Below are positions 61,898-64,000 of a DNA stretch of 64,000 nt, in pieces (position 1 is the stretch's first letter; each line of letters starts with the position of its first letter). Below the pieces are notes generated by a model. That model was given only the letters and a program-made list of their open reading frames with translations, was not told where the DNA came from and did no database searches. Made by a program: the position numbers and the translations under genes. Origin of the DNA: Uloborus plumipes (Eukaryota > Arthropoda > Arachnida > Araneae > Uloboridae); the NCBI GenBank assembly GCA_038373865.1, contig JAXGGA010002042.1:62001-126000 (forward strand), in the 5' to 3' direction.

Positions 61898-63103
61898 TTT
61901 TCTAGGTTGTACGATATGTCGAACAGTGTCCAACCATGTCTTTAAACTGCTACCTACGTAATTTTCGTGTACTTAAGATCACATCTCTAAGCACGATAAG
62001 CCCCCACCTCTTTGATCAAAAATTGGAAAGAACACAATTTTACCTGTTTAATTTCATGCTAATTTCTGTACCTCAGAACCAGACTAACGTATATCCATTT
62101 TCGAAACTTTTCAGGAGAGGGCGAAAACTATTGTTGATTGTATGCAAAGGATGGTACTCGCCCTCTTTTAACATTACTAAATGATTGTGAAAGAATTTCT
62201 TTTATAGAATAATGTTATCATGGATAGATGCAGAGTAAGATTCCATGTAACAATGCAGTAATAAAGTAAAAATCACTATTATTGGACTTATGTCGTTCTG
62301 GTTCTGAGGTACAGACTTGTCCTCAATTTAAGCTAACACTTCAGATATCCTCATTCTCAAAACAACTGAATTTTCTTAATGAAAATAAATGAATAAAAGG
62401 AAGAGAAAAAAATACTTTTATGACTTTAAAATCAAATCTAGACACATACATAAAATTAGTGGGTAGGGCTTTATTAGTTTGCATAATAGCTTGTTTCTTT
62501 CTTTTTAAATTTTTTTTTATTCATTCTTTGAATAGTAAATAACGTGTGTGAGCGGAAGGTTTTTTTCCTAGGGGTAGGGGTAGGGGAAAACAGTTAATGT
62601 GAATAAAAAATGTTAACTTTCCAAATCAGCATTAAATATTGCTCACTGAAAATGAAAACGGCACTGTTTATATTGGATTAGCGTTAAATTCCTGTAGATG
62701 AAGCAAACATTTGACCCCTTTCATTCTCGATGTGCGATATAATGTAGGAACTTCAGAAAAAAAATTTCTTACAGACATTGAGAATTTTTATAATGAGAAT
62801 CAAATAAGATGGTATTTTACTTAGGATGCTTCAAAATTAGAGAGAAACATCTAGAGGTGGTGTGAAGTATAATTAGAGAGCTTAAAATCACACTGCAATG
62901 CAGGATTGTAAATGTAATCATAGCAAAATAAAATGTACTAAAGGAACCATTAATAGCCACGAACATGTTAGGATGAAAATATGAATTTATCGTCTGTGCA
63001 ATTTTACATTGAAAGACTATTTAAAATCAATCAAGATGCTGCTGACAGTGAAGTTGCCTGAAGTTCTTTAGTTAATGTGCTGCATGTAATTTTAAAAGAT
63101 TTA

Positions 63104-63247
63104 GGGCCCTGCTCCACATCAGCGTAAAATGCGACCGAAAACTGAGGCAGAAACCGAAAATCCGGGTACTTTCCATAGGAACACTATTTGCTCCATTTTA
63201 CGTTTCTGCTTTATTTTTCTGCTTTACGTCAATGTGGAGCAGGGTCC
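63104..63247 (+). mobile_element. 144-bp PIF/Harbinger MITE with TTA duplication
   Basis: Inverted ends GGGCCCTGCTCCACAT and, complemented, GGACCCTGCTCCACAT. TTA lies on both sides (63101-63103 and 63248-63250), the expected Harbinger target. Non-coding. Located in CASK intron 1. Confidence 0.82.
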
Positions 63248-63980
63248 TTAGTATTGATTCTGTTTGGTGCCTACGTTACAAAAATTTAGATGGCTTGAAT
63301 TACTTTCGGCACATAACCAAAATATTTCAGACAATTTCATTATCAGAAAAGATTGACTTTACTAGAATTTTGGTTTTAAATAGGGCCAGAATTTGGCATG
63401 AGCATAGATAGACCCAAGGTAATAAATTTGTAGCTTAAATTTTTAAAAAGTCAAAAGTACAGCAAAGTGTTCATATTAAATGTAGAGAATAAAATTTTCC
63501 TTCTCATTTTTATATTCTTTGGCAAATCTTAAAGCCATTCGAGGCTTAGCATAACATTTACATTAAGATTACATTTAAAAATTGTAGAATAGTTACTTTT
63601 GACCTTTGTGTGTTGTTGAAACCAGGCAAAATTTGATGACATCTTGTATATATGTATGATAATATGTTTTTTGTAATATAAGATGTCACCAAATTTGGCC
63701 TGGTTCTGGTAATAACTAAGTATCAATATTATTTATTACTTTACTGTGTCTAGTACAAGAGAGGGAGGAGGCACCAAAAGAAAAAAAACTCATGCTCGTT
63801 GTCCTCAAAAATCACACACAGGCCCTGGTTTTCAAATTTCAGTTTGCAATGACAAATAATTCTTAATTTTCATCTCAACTCCTATTTTGCTGGCTGTTTG
63901 CAGTTTTCATAACAAAGTCTTTTCAAATTGTATTTTCAACCTTGCATTGCTACATGATTCTGAGCCTTTCCTACCTCTCC

Positions 63981-64000
63981 TATATATATATATATATATA
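63981..64000 (+). repeat. (TA)n microsatellite, cut by window end
   Basis: Ten TA units reach the last base of the window. Confidence 0.9.

Larger units (their letters stand above)
60799..64000 (+). other. CASK: CASK intron 1, 5' part (continues past window)
   Basis: Follows the splice donor at 60799. No GPFSVVRR-type exon was found in any frame up to 64000, so the intron exceeds 3.2 kb. It contains a MITE fragment at 61751 and a Harbinger MITE at 63104. An (AT)n run begins at 63981 at the window edge. Frames at 61440-61649 and 61936-62184 have no recognisable motif. Confidence 0.6.

Overview
This is AT-rich eukaryotic DNA, most likely from an arthropod and plausibly a chelicerate such as a spider. 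The lineage is an inference from the type of repeats, the invertebrate-type CASK start and the absence of bacterial gene organisation. The window is almost entirely repeats in layers. Only one host coding exon is recognised with good support: the first coding exon of CASK at 60746-60798 on the + strand. Its intron 1 then runs off the right edge.

Layout. 1-3830 is featureless apart from a possible hAT terminus. 3831-5490 holds a PIF/Harbinger-type element with a MADF-domain relic, abutting a second repeat (B). 5627-7885 is a 2.26-kb hAT relic with a perfect 8-bp target-site duplication (TSD), followed by about 1 kb of nearly pure C (7914-8966). 9310-10924 (-) is a decayed gene of an expanded invertebrate family. 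11822-13531 repeats the B + Harbinger pair, but with the Harbinger part flipped relative to B. 13612-16241 is a hAT-like element containing a hAT MITE and a 1.2-kb foldback. 16938-19720 is a tandem repeat interrupted by a Tc3-like transposon. 19869-21337 is a hAT-like element. 24103-24930 holds four tandem monomers with CACGTG-type sites.

31260-31320 has a hammerhead-like motif of the kind carried by Penelope-like retroelements. 31433-33729 is a probable hAT relic. 33821-37713 is a piggyBac element whose dead transposase is split by a hAT insertion with a perfect TSD. 41109-45719 stacks a hAT MITE against a larger hAT, which encloses a 1.8-kb foldback, a possible Helitron and another MITE. 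51001-53855 holds a near-perfect inverted repeat, three tRNA-bearing repeats and a hAT MITE. 55000-58140 is a hAT MITE followed by a 5'-truncated non-LTR retrotransposon with an intact reverse-transcriptase frame and a (TTTGTA)n tail. 60746 onward is CASK, with MITEs in its intron.

There are no operons or working gene clusters. What the sequence records is an insertion history: several elements sit inside others, and two sit exactly at the target-site duplication of a neighbour. The reverse-transcriptase frame is the only long intact frame. All transposases seen are broken.
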